From positions 186,001 through 250,000 of the forward strand of contig NZ_RAPF01000002.1 in the NCBI RefSeq assembly GCF_003610805.1: a DNA stretch of 64,000 nt, read 5' to 3'. This document shows positions 32,685 through 43,687 of this stretch, piece by piece. The DNA comes from Altericroceibacterium spongiae (GTDB lineage Bacteria; Pseudomonadota; Alphaproteobacteria; Sphingomonadales; Sphingomonadaceae). The notes beneath the pieces were generated by a model, which was not told the origin of the DNA, ran no database searches, and worked only from the letters and a program-made list of their open reading frames with translations. The translations under genes and the position numbers were made by a program. Positions within the stretch are counted from its first letter, which is position 1, and each line of letters begins with the position of its first letter.

Positions 32685-34682
32685 ATGACCGAAGTGATCA
32701 AAATCAGCCTTCCCGACGGGTCGGAACGCGAAATGCCGGAAGGCTCCTGCCCGGCGGATGTCGCCGCATCGATCGGGCCGGGTCTTGCCAAGGCTGCGCT
32801 GGCCGCGCGGGTTGACGGGGAAGTGCGCGATCTTACCCGTCCGTTCGAAGGTGATGCCGAACTGGCGCTGATTACCGCCAAAGATGAAGCGGACGCGCTG
32901 GAACTCGTTCGCCACGATTATGCCCATGTGCTGGCCGAAGCGGTGCAGGCGCTCTGGCCTGACACGCAAATCACTTTCGGTCCGGCGACAGATGATGGTT
33001 TCTATTACGATTTCGCTCCCGGCAAGCGCGGCCCGTTCACCGAGGACGACCTCCCCGTCATCGAGGAAAAGATGCGGGAGATCATCAAGGCGGATAAACC
33101 GCTGCGCCGCGAGGAATGGACGCGTGACCGGCTGATTGCATGGTTCAGGGATCATGGTGAAAGCTTCAAGGCCGAATGGGCAGCGGAATTGCCCGAGGGC
33201 GAATCGCTGACCGTCTATCATTCGGGTGAGGACTGGCTCGATCTGTGCCGCGGTCCGCATCTTTCCTCCACCGGTAAGCTCGATCCCAAAGCGTTCAGGC
33301 TAACCCGCGTATCGGGTGCCTATTGGCGTGGCGATCAGAGCAATGCGATGCTGAGCCGGATCTATGGCACGGGCTGGCTCAATAAGAAGCAGCTCAATGA
33401 ATATCTGGTGCGGCTGGAAGAAGCTGCCAAGCGGGATCACCGCAAGCTGGGCGCCGAAATGGATCTGTTCCATCTCCAGCAGGAAGCCCATGGTTCGGTT
33501 TTCTGGCACCCCAAGGGGTACATTGTGTGGCGCGAACTGGAAGCCTATATGCGCCGTGCGATCGATGCGGCCAGCTATCGCGAAGTGAAAACGCCACAGG
33601 TGATGGATGCCCGTCAGTGGGAACAGTCCGGCCATTGGGGCAAATATCGCGAAAACATGTTCGTAATTCCCGATGAAGTGCCCAACACTGAAGATGACGG
33701 CCCTATTGTTTCGGACGATGCCGACTGGATGGCGCTGAAGCCGATGAATTGCCCGGCGCATGTTCTGATTTTTAAGCAAGGCATCAAATCCTACCGCGAT
33801 CTGCCCTTGCGCCTGTATGAGAATGGCTGCTGTCATCGCAACGAACCGCATGGGGCGTTGCACGGCCTGATGCGTGTGCGTCAGTTCACGCAGGACGATG
33901 CGCATATCTTCTGCCGTGAGGACCAGATTGTTGATGAAGTCAGCAAGTTCTGCGCTCTGGCAGACCGGATCTACAAGGATCTTGGCTTCGGCAATTATTC
34001 GATCAAACTGGCGCTGCGTCCGGAAAAGCGTTTCGGCAGCGATGAAATGTGGGATCAGGCCGAGGAAGAATTGCGCAATGCCGTGAAATCAGCAGGCCTC
34101 GCGACCGAAGCATATGGCTGGGAAGAATTGCCCGGTGAAGGTGCTTTCTATGCACCCAAGCTCGAATGGCATCTGACCGATGCGATTGGCCGGACCTGGC
34201 AGGTCGGTACGATCCAGTCCGACCGTGTTTTACCCGAAAGACTTGATGCCAGCTATATCGGTGAAGATGGTGAGCGCCATCGCCCCGTCATGTTGCACCG
34301 CGCGATCTTCGGATCCTATGAGCGCTTTATCGGCATGCTGATCGAACATTTTGCCGGGAAACTGCCGCTCTGGCTTGCCCCGGTTCAGGCGGTGGTGGCG
34401 ACCATCGTGTCCGATGCAGACGATTATGCGAAAGAAGCGGCGGAAAAGCTCAAGGCAGCGGGGATTCGCGTGGAAACCGATCTGCGCAACGAGAAGATCA
34501 ATTATAAGGTGCGGGATAATTCGCTGAAAAAAGTCCCTCACCTGCTGGTCGTCGGCAAGCGTGAGGCGGAGGAAGGTACTGTCGCCATGCGGACTCTGGG
34601 CGAAAAGGAACAGAAATTCCTCTCACTCGACGATGCCATCGCTTTCCTGAAAGATGGCGCGACTGCGCCCGATCTTAAATAA
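32685..34682 (+). CDS. thrS: Threonyl-tRNA synthetase
   Basis: ThrRS charges tRNA-Thr. The 665-residue length is normal. The N-terminal TGS domain ([16 protein letters not shown]) and editing domain with [10 protein letters not shown] come first. The class II catalytic core has the zinc-binding Cys/His in MNCPAHV and motif 2 in [24 protein letters not shown]. Motif 3 is at [22 protein letters not shown], followed by an anticodon-binding domain. The start ATG at 32685 is preceded by a weak AGACAGG. Its leader region suggests regulation by threonine supply. Confidence 0.97.
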   Translation: MTEVIKISLPDGSEREMPEGSCPADVAASIGPGLAKAALAARVDGEVRDLTRPFEGDAELALITAKDEADALELVRHDYAHVLAEAVQALWPDTQITFGPATDDGFYYDFAPGKRGPFTEDDLPVIEEKMREIIKADKPLRREEWTRDRLIAWFRDHGESFKAEWAAELPEGESLTVYHSGEDWLDLCRGPHLSSTGKLDPKAFRLTRVSGAYWRGDQSNAMLSRIYGTGWLNKKQLNEYLVRLEEAAKRDHRKLGAEMDLFHLQQEAHGSVFWHPKGYIVWRELEAYMRRAIDAASYREVKTPQVMDARQWEQSGHWGKYRENMFVIPDEVPNTEDDGPIVSDDADWMALKPMNCPAHVLIFKQGIKSYRDLPLRLYENGCCHRNEPHGALHGLMRVRQFTQDDAHIFCREDQIVDEVSKFCALADRIYKDLGFGNYSIKLALRPEKRFGSDEMWDQAEEELRNAVKSAGLATEAYGWEELPGEGAFYAPKLEWHLTDAIGRTWQVGTIQSDRVLPERLDASYIGEDGERHRPVMLHRAIFGSYERFIGMLIEHFAGKLPLWLAPVQAVVATIVSDADDYAKEAAEKLKAAGIRVETDLRNEKINYKVRDNSLKKVPHLLVVGKREAEEGTVAMRTLGEKEQKFLSLDDAIAFLKDGATAPDLK

Positions 34683-34694
34683 GCGGAATGATGA

Positions 34695-34726
34695 GGAAGG
34701 GTGTGCCCTCGCGGGCTGCCCTTTCC
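34695..34726 (+). terminator. Putative terminator after thrS
   Basis: A GC-rich hairpin pairs GGAAGGG with CCCTTTCC (one bulged T), with an inner GCCC/GGGC helix around a TCGC loop. It is 13 bases past the thrS stop. The T-run is short, so strength is uncertain. Confidence 0.45.
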
Positions 34727-34740
34727 AGCGCCTGTTTTAA

Positions 34741-34854
34741 TCAGAACGGTAGTGCTGCGTCAGCGCAGATCAGAGTAAGCGCGCTGCCTGATACCAGAAT
34801 GAAGCGCAGGTGATCGACGAGCATGTCGGATAGAGATTGAAAGGTTGCGACCAT
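34741..34854 (-). CDS. Possible 37-residue hydrophobic peptide
   Basis: A complete frame from ATG 34854 to TGA begins MVATFQSLSDMLVDHL and has one hydrophobic stretch, RFILVSGSALTLICADAAL. It lies 35 bases downstream of the agmatine deiminase-like gene on the same strand. There is no clear ribosome site and no recognised family, so it may be chance. Confidence 0.25.
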   Translation of the reverse strand: MVATFQSLSDMLVDHLRFILVSGSALTLICADAALPF

Positions 34855-34889
34855 GTTCCGATCATGGCTGGGTCGCCCTTAAAAAAGCG

Positions 34890-35876
34890 TTACTGTGGCC
34901 GGCTGGGCATTTGTTGGCTGGAACAGTGAAAGCTCCCGCCGCCCGCCACCACCGCATCGGCCATCACGCCCACCACGGCCCGATCCGGAAACAGACTGGC
35001 AATCGCTGCAACTCCGTCCTTGTCATGTACCGTGCCATAAAGAGGTACGACGACGAGCGAAGAGGTGATGACAAAATTCATATAGCTCGCCGGTTCGATA
35101 TGATTGCCTGAATCGACAAGGCCGGGAGAAGGGACGGTGCGGACGGTCAGGCCGAAAGCTTCGGCGCGGGCCTTTGCATCTTCATACACCGCTTTATTAG
35201 GATCGTCCGGCCCGGTCGCATGGGGCAGGGCCAGCACGCCTGGCGCCACGAAGCGGGCGAGATTATCGACATGGCCATCCGTGTGATCGTTGAGCAGCCC
35301 GTTGCCCAGCCACAAGACCCGATCAAATCCGAGATCGCTGGCCAGACGGGCTTCTATATCGTTGCGGGACAGATGCGGATTGCGGTTGGCGTTGAGCAGC
35401 ACCTGTTCTGTCGTCACCACTAGCCCGGTGCCGTCGCAATCCAGCGCTCCGCCTTCAAGCACCCAGTCCGCTTGGCGACAGGGCAGACCGGCTTCGGCGG
35501 CCAGATCGTCACCGATGGTCTGATCGCCCGCCATCAGATATTTGCCGCCCCAGCCATTGAAGGCAAAGCGCTGGGCTATGCGTTCGCCATGATCGCCGAT
35601 CAGGATTAACGGCCCCGTATCACGTAACCAGATATCACCATATTCGTGACGAACCAGTTTGACTGCACCGCTGGTCAGCGATCGTGCACGCATTTCATTG
35701 GCGCCATCGCGCACCACCAGCCGAACTTCCTGTCCGCTTTCCGCAACGACATTGGCGAATTCAGCAATCTGTTCCTGCGCCCGGGCGAGCAAGCCGGGCC
35801 ATTCGGCTTCATCATGCGGGAAACCGATCCAGAGCCAGTCTTGCTTGTACCATTCGGGCGGCATGGTGGCAGGCAT
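34890..35876 (-). CDS. aguA: Agmatine deiminase / peptidyl-arginine deiminase-family protein
   Basis: This 328-residue guanidino-group-modifying enzyme has the family segments IWLRDTGPL (active-site Asp), WLGNGLLNDHTDGHVDNLARFV (catalytic His) and, near the end, GGGSFHCSSQQ with the likely nucleophile Cys at 318. It would hydrolyse agmatine to N-carbamoylputrescine and ammonia in polyamine metabolism. The companion N-carbamoylputrescine amidohydrolase (aguB) is not next to it, so the exact substrate is an inference. Confidence 0.88.
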   Translation of the reverse strand: MPATMPPEWYKQDWLWIGFPHDEAEWPGLLARAQEQIAEFANVVAESGQEVRLVVRDGANEMRARSLTSGAVKLVRHEYGDIWLRDTGPLILIGDHGERIAQRFAFNGWGGKYLMAGDQTIGDDLAAEAGLPCRQADWVLEGGALDCDGTGLVVTTEQVLLNANRNPHLSRNDIEARLASDLGFDRVLWLGNGLLNDHTDGHVDNLARFVAPGVLALPHATGPDDPNKAVYEDAKARAEAFGLTVRTVPSPGLVDSGNHIEPASYMNFVITSSLVVVPLYGTVHDKDGVAAIASLFPDRAVVGVMADAVVAGGGSFHCSSQQMPSRPQ

Positions 35877-35901
35877 CGGTTTAATACTCCCTCAAAGGCA
35901 A

Positions 35902-35929
35902 TCCGGGGCGAGCCATTACCCGCCCCGGA
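35902..35929. terminator. Intrinsic terminator after the M28 peptidase gene
   Basis: A perfect 9-bp stem, TCCGGGGCG and CGCCCCGGA, encloses a 10-base loop between the M28 gene (stop at 35948) and the agmatine deiminase-like gene, both on minus. The following T-rich tract on minus is weak (TTGCCTTT), but the position fits. Confidence 0.6.
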
Positions 35930-35947
35930 TACCGCTTTAAAGGGAAA

Positions 35948-37645
<1,698 letters not shown>

Positions 37646-37749
37646 GGATAGTCCCCTCATGGGTCTCGTGATGACGGTCTTGTGGCAAAGCTTGCCAATA
37701 GTCTCAAGAGTGGCTTGCTCTTCTTTCCTTGCCCATGCACTCACGCATA

Positions 37750-40455
37750 ATGTCTTATGATTTTACTTCGGCCGTGCAGCGTGCCCGCGAATTTTCGCCG
37801 TTTCTGTCGCTCGGTCTGGATCGGCAGCCCGAGCTTGCGGACCTGCTTGAAAAGGGCAGGGGGGAGGACGCTCTGCAATGGGCGCACAGGGCGGGTGACG
37901 GTATAACCGACACCAGTGTCGCCTTGCGCAAGGAACGGCTGGGCCTTGCCGTGGCGCTGGCGATAGGCGATCTCGCAGGGCTATTCCCGCTCGAACGGGT
38001 GATGCGCGAATTATCCGATTTCGCCGATCGGGCGCTGGATCGGGCGATAAGCGATGCCATCAGGCGCCGCGTGCCCGACGCCGAACCCAGGGGCTTCATC
38101 GCCCTCGCTCTCGGGAAACATGGGGCGCAGGAGCTGAATTACAGCTCCGATATCGATCCGATTCTGTTGTTCGACCCCGAAACACTGCCACGCCGCGAGC
38201 GTGACGAGCCGGGAGAAGCAGCCCAGCGTGTTGCCCGGACATTGATGGAGACGATGACCCGCCAGACCGGTGATGGCTATGTTTTTCGGGTCGATCTGCG
38301 TTTGCGGCCCGCATCCGAAGTGAGCCCGCTTGCTGTCTCGCTTCCGGCTGCGCTTAGCCATTATGAAAGCTCGGCGCTTGCCTGGGAACGAGCGGCTTTT
38401 ATCCGTGCACGGGCTTCGGCTGGCGATATGGCGGCGGGGCAGGGTTTTCTCGATGATATCCGGCCCTTCATCTGGCGGCGCAGTCTCGATTTTACGGCAC
38501 TGGAGGAAATCCGGCGACTGACAAGCCGGATTCGCGATCATCACAGCGGCCCGCGTGAGCCGGGACCCGGCTTCAATGTGAAGCAAGGGCGCGGCGGGAT
38601 ACGCGAAGTTGAATTCTTCGCGCAAACCTATCAGCTTATTCACGGCGGTCGCCGTCCTGCCTTGCGGCAGCGCGGAACGCGCGCCACGCTTGATGCTCTG
38701 GCACAGGAAGAGCTTATCAGCGCAGACGATGCGATGATGCTGGGGAGCAGTTATGACCGTTTGCGCGAGATCGAGCATAGGCTGCAAATGGTTTATGACC
38801 GGCAGACGCATTCGCTGCCCGATAATGAAGAGGCACTGGATGGTGTCGCTCGTCTCGACGGTCTCGACGATGGGCGTGCGCTGATCGAGGAGTTGAGCGC
38901 TATTACCGAAAAGGTGGCGGCACGGTACGATCGGTTGCTGGACCGGCCGGGTGAGGAAAAGTCGTCTCTGGCGGTGTCTGTCGGGGAAGAGGGGCTGGGC
39001 GAGCGTGTCAGGCAACTCGGTTTTGCCGATCCTGAAACCCTGACTGCCCGGATCGAGAACTGGCCTGAAACCATTCGCAGCCTCCGCAGCACCGAGGCGC
39101 GACAGGCGTTCGATTCGATTTTGCCGGCTCTTCTCGATGCTTTCGCCAAGGCGCCGGACCCTGCGCATGCGCTGTCACGCTGGGAAACGCTGCTGGCAAG
39201 GTTGCCGAGTGCCATCAACCTCTTTCGTCTGTTCGAAGCAAGGCCCGGCCTGCTCGATCAGGTACTGCGTCTGCTGACGCTGGCTCCGCCTCTGGCCGAC
39301 GAATTGTCCCGCCGTCCCGAATTGCTCGATGCGCTGATCGATGCCACAGCGCTGGACCTGCCCGGATCGGTCGAGAATCTGCGCAGGCGGATGACACGCG
39401 GCGAGCGTGGTGACGATTATGAAAGGCGGCTCGATCGTATCCGGCAAGTCGTCGGGGAGGAGCGGTTTGCACTCGGCACCCAACTGGTCGAGGCACGGCA
39501 TGATCCACTGGATATTGCCGCCGGTCTTTCCCGTGTCGCGGAAGCGGCTCTGCAAGCCGGCGCCGAAGCGGCTGCCGAAGAATTCGCTCAGGCTCATGGC
39601 CGCGTGGCGGGGGCCGATCTGGTGATACTCGGTCTGGGGCGTTTGGGCGGCGGCGCGCTGACCCACGCATCCGATCTCGATATCGTCTATCTGTTCAGTG
39701 GTGGCATAGGTGTGGAATCGGATGGCCGCCGCCCGCTCACAGCCTCGCTCTATTTCAACCGTCTGGCCCAGCGCGTGACAGCGGCTTTGAGTGTGCCAAC
39801 GGCTCAGGGGGCGCTCTATGAGGTGGATACGCGGCTTCGTCCGCAAGGTGCGCAGGGGCCGCTTTCCGTGAGCCTCGACAGTTTCGAACGCTATCAGCGA
39901 GAAGATGCCTGGACCTGGGAGCATATGGCACTAACACGGGCGCGCCCTCTTTTCGGCCCGGAAAAAGCGCAGCAGCGCCTACGTGAAATTGTCGAGAATG
40001 TCCTGACCGCGCCGCGTGACAGGGAGGTGTTGCGCGCCGATATTCTGCATATGCGCAACGAAATGGCCCGGCACAAACCGCCGCGCGGACCTCTCGATGC
40101 CAAATTGCAGCGCGGCGGGCTGATCGATTGCGAATTCGCGATTCACTATCTTCAGTTGCGCGATGGCGTGGCGCTGAAGCCGGATCTCGGCGAGGCGATT
40201 CTTGAACTGGTGCAAGGCAATCTGCTGCCTGCTGATTTCCGATCCTGGTATGACAGTCTTACCCGTTTGCTGGTCGCTGCGCGCTTGTTTGCGCCTGACG
40301 GTCATGTGCCGGGTGAGGTCGGGCAGCAGGCGATGGCACGGATTTGCGGCCACGCGTCTTTCGACACGCTCTTGAAAGACCTGACCAAAGCACGGCATGG
40401 GGTGGCACAGGTCTGGGCCGATCTGTTCGGCGAACAACTGGAGATAGCACGATGA
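37750..40455 (+). CDS. glnE: Bifunctional glutamine synthetase adenylyltransferase/adenylyl-removing enzyme
   Basis: GlnE adds AMP to glutamine synthetase and removes it, under PII control, to match ammonium assimilation to nitrogen supply. The ~900-residue protein shows both polymerase-beta-like domains: N-terminal ELNYSSDIDPILLFD (residues ~128–142) and C-terminal GALTHASDLDIVYLFSGG (~635–652). ATG 37750 is taken as start; ATG 37735 in the same frame is possible. Its stop overlaps the bcp gene by ATGA. Confidence 0.95.
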   Translation: MSYDFTSAVQRAREFSPFLSLGLDRQPELADLLEKGRGEDALQWAHRAGDGITDTSVALRKERLGLAVALAIGDLAGLFPLERVMRELSDFADRALDRAISDAIRRRVPDAEPRGFIALALGKHGAQELNYSSDIDPILLFDPETLPRRERDEPGEAAQRVARTLMETMTRQTGDGYVFRVDLRLRPASEVSPLAVSLPAALSHYESSALAWERAAFIRARASAGDMAAGQGFLDDIRPFIWRRSLDFTALEEIRRLTSRIRDHHSGPREPGPGFNVKQGRGGIREVEFFAQTYQLIHGGRRPALRQRGTRATLDALAQEELISADDAMMLGSSYDRLREIEHRLQMVYDRQTHSLPDNEEALDGVARLDGLDDGRALIEELSAITEKVAARYDRLLDRPGEEKSSLAVSVGEEGLGERVRQLGFADPETLTARIENWPETIRSLRSTEARQAFDSILPALLDAFAKAPDPAHALSRWETLLARLPSAINLFRLFEARPGLLDQVLRLLTLAPPLADELSRRPELLDALIDATALDLPGSVENLRRRMTRGERGDDYERRLDRIRQVVGEERFALGTQLVEARHDPLDIAAGLSRVAEAALQAGAEAAAEEFAQAHGRVAGADLVILGLGRLGGGALTHASDLDIVYLFSGGIGVESDGRRPLTASLYFNRLAQRVTAALSVPTAQGALYEVDTRLRPQGAQGPLSVSLDSFERYQREDAWTWEHMALTRARPLFGPEKAQQRLREIVENVLTAPRDREVLRADILHMRNEMARHKPPRGPLDAKLQRGGLIDCEFAIHYLQLRDGVALKPDLGEAILELVQGNLLPADFRSWYDSLTRLLVAARLFAPDGHVPGEVGQQAMARICGHASFDTLLKDLTKARHGVAQVWADLFGEQLEIAR

Positions 40456-40934
40456 GCGAACGCCCTGATATTGGCGATACGATGCCCGATATTGCCCTCG
40501 AAACACCCGATGGCGGACAGGTAAAACCATCCGATTTCGCCGGGCAGAAGCTGGTGATGTTTTTCTATCCCAAGGATGCAACGCCGGGCTGTACAACAGA
40601 AAACAAGGACTTCTCCGCTCTGAAACAGCAGTTCGATGCAGCAGGGGTAGCCCTGCTCGGCATCAGCAAGGACCCGCCTGCCAAACATTTGAAATTCATC
40701 GAAAAGCAGGAGCTGACCGCACCGCTTGCTTCCGATACGCCCGCCGATGGCCCGGATGGAATAGCCGAAGCACTCGGCATCTGGGTTGAGAAAAACATGT
40801 ATGGCAAGAAATATATGGGGATGGAGCGCTCTACCTTTCTCGTCGGACCGGATGGCACAATCGCCCGGGTCTGGCGCAAGGTTAAGGTGAAAGGTCATGC
40901 CGAGGAAGTGCTTGAAGCAGCCAGGGCACTATAG
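40452..40934 (+). CDS. bcp: Bcp/PrxQ-type peroxiredoxin
   Basis: The 160-residue thiol peroxidase has PDGGQVKPSDFAGQKLVMFFYPKDATPGCTTENKDF with the peroxidatic Cys at 47. The usual second Cys five residues later is absent (E-N-K-D-F), so it is a one-Cys form. The ATG at 40452 overlaps the glnE stop, which fixes the start. It reduces hydrogen and organic peroxides. It is followed 9 bases later by the DUF455 gene. Confidence 0.95.
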   Translation: MSERPDIGDTMPDIALETPDGGQVKPSDFAGQKLVMFFYPKDATPGCTTENKDFSALKQQFDAAGVALLGISKDPPAKHLKFIEKQELTAPLASDTPADGPDGIAEALGIWVEKNMYGKKYMGMERSTFLVGPDGTIARVWRKVKVKGHAEEVLEAARAL

Positions 40935-40943
40935 AGCTTGCTC

Positions 40944-41732
40944 ATGAAAACTCTGGGGAATGCCATCCGGAAGGCTCTGCTGACCGGCGATCCGTATGCC
41001 AAAGTGATGGCAACGCGCAAACTGGTGCGAGACTGGCGGCAGGGGCGACTGGAAACAGCCTTTCCGGCCGCCATGCCCGAACGCCCTGTATGGCCTGACA
41101 GCCTGACATTGCTGCCCCCCAGTCAGATGCCAAAGCGGGGTAAAGGCGGTTCGGAAAAGAACCGCATCGCTCTGTGGCATTCACTCGCGCATATCGAGTT
41201 TGTTGCGATCGCTCTCGCGCTGGACATGGTCGGGAGATTCGGCGGACAGATGAATCTGGAATTTGTCAGCGATTTTTTGTCGGTCGCTGCCGATGAAGCC
41301 ATGCATTTCGCACTGATAGAGCGCAAACTGCAACGGCTGGGCAGCCATTATACTGCCCTTCCCGCGCATGATGGCTTATGGGAAGCCGCGCAGGAAACGG
41401 CTCATGATGTCGCGGCGCGGCTGGCTATCGTTCCAATGGTTCTCGAAGCGCGCGGGCTCGATGTTACGCCTGCCACACTCAATCGTGTGCAGGGCCAGGG
41501 CGATCACAAGGGCGCGAAAATTCTCCAGCGCATTCTAGATGACGAGATTCGCCATGTCCGGTACGGGACCAAACATTTCACCGCATGGTGTAATTTGTAT
41601 GAGAAAATACCGCAGAATCACTGGAAAACTTTGGTCGAACAGCATTTTCGCGGGGCTCTTAAGCCCCCATTCAACGACTCAGCGCGCAGTGCAGCCGGTC
41701 TGTCGCGCGACTTCTATGATGCGGTTGCTTAA
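40944..41732 (+). CDS. DUF455 ferritin-like protein
   Basis: The 262-residue protein has the DUF455 pattern: HIEFVAIALALDMVGRFGG, ADEAMHFALIERKLQRLG, VLEARGLDVTP and ILDDEIRHVRYGTKHF. The paired E and E-x-x-H residues in these helices are arranged like a diiron ferritin-like site. The biochemical role of the family is unknown. The ATG at 40944 is used; a TTG at 40938 is the only earlier start in the block. It follows bcp closely, so a link to iron or peroxide handling is plausible but not shown. Confidence 0.85.
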   Translation: MKTLGNAIRKALLTGDPYAKVMATRKLVRDWRQGRLETAFPAAMPERPVWPDSLTLLPPSQMPKRGKGGSEKNRIALWHSLAHIEFVAIALALDMVGRFGGQMNLEFVSDFLSVAADEAMHFALIERKLQRLGSHYTALPAHDGLWEAAQETAHDVAARLAIVPMVLEARGLDVTPATLNRVQGQGDHKGAKILQRILDDEIRHVRYGTKHFTAWCNLYEKIPQNHWKTLVEQHFRGALKPPFNDSARSAAGLSRDFYDAVA

Positions 41733-41894
41733 AAAGCTTTTTCCCGCATAGTCAGTAACAAGACGGAGGGCGGGAAGTTCCCGCAAACAGAAAAAAGCGA
41801 GTTCGGCCCTTTGCTTTGCGGGTCGACCTCACCGGGGGAAGCCGACGGATGTCGTTGAGGCATCCACGACTATGGACGGGAATAAAGAGGTCGC
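41733..41894. other. Leader region of the M23 peptidase gene with hairpins
   Basis: The 162 bases contain a perfect palindrome GCGGGAA-G-TTCCCGC (41770–41784) and a second hairpin GGATG/CATCC (41847–41865). The first could be the terminator of the DUF455 operon or a transcription-factor site. An AAGAGG precedes the ATG at 41895. Confidence 0.5.
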
Positions 41895-42575
41895 ATGCTG
41901 TTCAATCATTCTATCCGAGCCATTTCTACTGCCGCATCTGCACTGATCATTATGGCTGCCAGCCCGGCTTACGCAGGCAGCAACGCCACCACCACCCAGA
42001 TCACCAGCGCTGTAAAATCCGATAAGGATGCCGGTATCGGTAACGGCGAACGTGAATTTCAGCAGCTTTTTGCCAGCTGGCGCGATCTCGATTCAGAAAA
42101 TGAACTCGCTGCCGCTCAGCCCAAAGTTTTTGTGCCGGCCGGTATGCCGGTTGAAGGTGTGACCCTCACCAGCAGCTACGGAATGCGCAACCATCCGATC
42201 CTGCGCAAGCGTGCTGCTCATAAAGGTGTCGATCTGGCCGGGCCGCGCGGCACGCCGGTTTATGCCACGGCCGACGGCACGATCGGCAAGGCGCAATATT
42301 TCGGTTCTTATGGCAATTATGTCCAGATCGAACATGGTGGCGATCTGGAAACACGCTACGCTCATCTTTCCAGCTACACGGTGCATGCCGGTGAGCATGT
42401 GAAGAAAGGTGAACTGATCGGTTATATCGGTACGACCGGGCGTTCGACGGGGCCGCATCTGCACTATGAAGTGCGGGTTGACGGGCAGGCGGTCGACCCT
42501 CGCCCTTATATGGTGACAACTGACACACAACTCGCATTGAATGAAAAAGCGGGCGGTCAGGGCGGTCCTGAATAA
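41895..42575 (+). CDS. M23-family peptidoglycan endopeptidase
   Basis: This 226-residue secreted protein has a signal peptide (RAISTAASALIIMAASPAYA) and a LytM/lysostaphin-like zinc domain. The metal ligands lie in RNHPILRKRAAHKGVDLAG (the H-x(3)-D pair) and GPHLHYEVR (H-x-H). GSYGNYVQIEHG and YAHLSS are other conserved segments. M23 enzymes cut the peptide crosslinks of peptidoglycan during growth or division; some act only as activators of amidases. Both metal motifs are intact, so catalytic activity is plausible. Confidence 0.93.
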   Translation: MLFNHSIRAISTAASALIIMAASPAYAGSNATTTQITSAVKSDKDAGIGNGEREFQQLFASWRDLDSENELAAAQPKVFVPAGMPVEGVTLTSSYGMRNHPILRKRAAHKGVDLAGPRGTPVYATADGTIGKAQYFGSYGNYVQIEHGGDLETRYAHLSSYTVHAGEHVKKGELIGYIGTTGRSTGPHLHYEVRVDGQAVDPRPYMVTTDTQLALNEKAGGQGGPE

Positions 42576-42603
42576 GCGTATAGTTTTAGAGTTGGAGAGA
42601 GGG

Positions 42604-42630
42604 AAAAGGCGGCAGTTTCTGCCGCCTTTT
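42604..42630 (+). terminator. Intrinsic terminator after the M23 gene
   Basis: A perfect 12-bp stem, AAAAGGCGGCAG and CTGCCGCCTTTT, has a TTT loop, and the stem ends in a T-run on plus. Confidence 0.85.
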
Positions 42631-42666
42631 CTGTGCTATATGCGCTGCTTTCGAAACACAGATCAT

Positions 42667-42707
42667 AAAAAAGGGGACCGGGAATTTGTTTCCGGCCCCC
42701 CTTTTTT
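42667..42707 (-). terminator. Intrinsic terminator after galU
   Basis: The minus strand has AAAAAAGGGGGG then CCGGAAAC, a loop, and the complementary CCCGGTCCCCTTTTTT. A six-T run follows the stem. It lies 16 bases beyond the galU stop. Confidence 0.75.
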
Positions 42708-42722
42708 AGTTCCAATGCAGGA

Positions 42723-43595
42723 TCAGTCGAGCAGTTGCTTCGCAATCTCGCGGACCTGCGGGCCGAGATCGTCCCGCTCCATTGCCAGAGCAAGTGTGGC
42801 TTCGACAAATCCGATTTTGCTGCCGCAATCATAGCGCTTGCCGTCGAATGTCACAGCGTGGAACGGCTGATTGCCGATCATCTTGGCCATTGCATCAGTC
42901 AGCTGGATTTCGCCGCCGGCGCCCTTTTCCTGTGTTTCCAGGGTACGCATCACATCGGGTTGAAGAATGTAGCGGCCCGAAACGATCTTGTTCGATGGCG
43001 CCTGATCGACCGGCGGTTTTTCTACCAGCCCGCGGACTTCTGTGAGCGCGCCATGGCTTTCGCCCGGATCGATCACGCCATAGCTGGATACGTTTTCATG
43101 CGGTACTTCCAGCACCGAGATAAGGTTGCCGCCAACCTCATTATAAGCGTCGACCATTTGCTTCATGCAGCCGGTCTCACCAACCATCAATTCGTCGGGC
43201 AGCAGAATGGCGAAAGGTTCGTCTCCGACAATGGCACGGGCACACCAGATGGCATGGCCGAGGCCAAGCGGCACCTGCTGGCGTACTGTGATGAGATCGC
43301 CCGGTGTGAAGCGGGTCGGTTCGAGCACGCTGAGATCTTTGCCCCGCTCTTTCATTGTCTGTTCGAGCTCGAAAGCGATGTCGAAATTTTCGACCAGAGC
43401 GGTTTTACCCCGCCCGGTTACGAAAATCATCTGCTCGATTCCAGCTTCGCGCGCTTCATCGATCGCATACTGGATCAATGGCCGGTCGACCACGGGCAGC
43501 AATTCCTTTGGGATTGCCTTGGTGGCAGGAAGGAAGCGCGTGCCGAGCCCGGCGACCGGGAAAACGGCTTTCTTGATGGGTTTATGTGTGCTCAT
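42723..43595 (-). CDS. galU: UTP–glucose-1-phosphate uridylyltransferase
   Basis: GalU makes UDP-glucose for exopolysaccharide, LPS and glycolipids. The 290-residue protein shows the nucleotidyltransferase signature FPVAGLGTRFLPATKAIPKELLPVVDRP and later ILLPDELMVGE and GLVEKP. The ATG at 43595 is chosen; upstream codons in the frame are not conserved-looking. It is divergent from murA, sharing a 92-base promoter region. Confidence 0.96.
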   Translation of the reverse strand: MSTHKPIKKAVFPVAGLGTRFLPATKAIPKELLPVVDRPLIQYAIDEAREAGIEQMIFVTGRGKTALVENFDIAFELEQTMKERGKDLSVLEPTRFTPGDLITVRQQVPLGLGHAIWCARAIVGDEPFAILLPDELMVGETGCMKQMVDAYNEVGGNLISVLEVPHENVSSYGVIDPGESHGALTEVRGLVEKPPVDQAPSNKIVSGRYILQPDVMRTLETQEKGAGGEIQLTDAMAKMIGNQPFHAVTFDGKRYDCGSKIGFVEATLALAMERDDLGPQVREIAKQLLD

Positions 43596-43687
43596 TGCAC
43601 TGCACAATATAGGTGAAATCACCGGGGTCAACAGTCTGATTTGCTGCTATCTCTTGTTCGATTTGCTGATCGCGCTAAACGCTGAAT

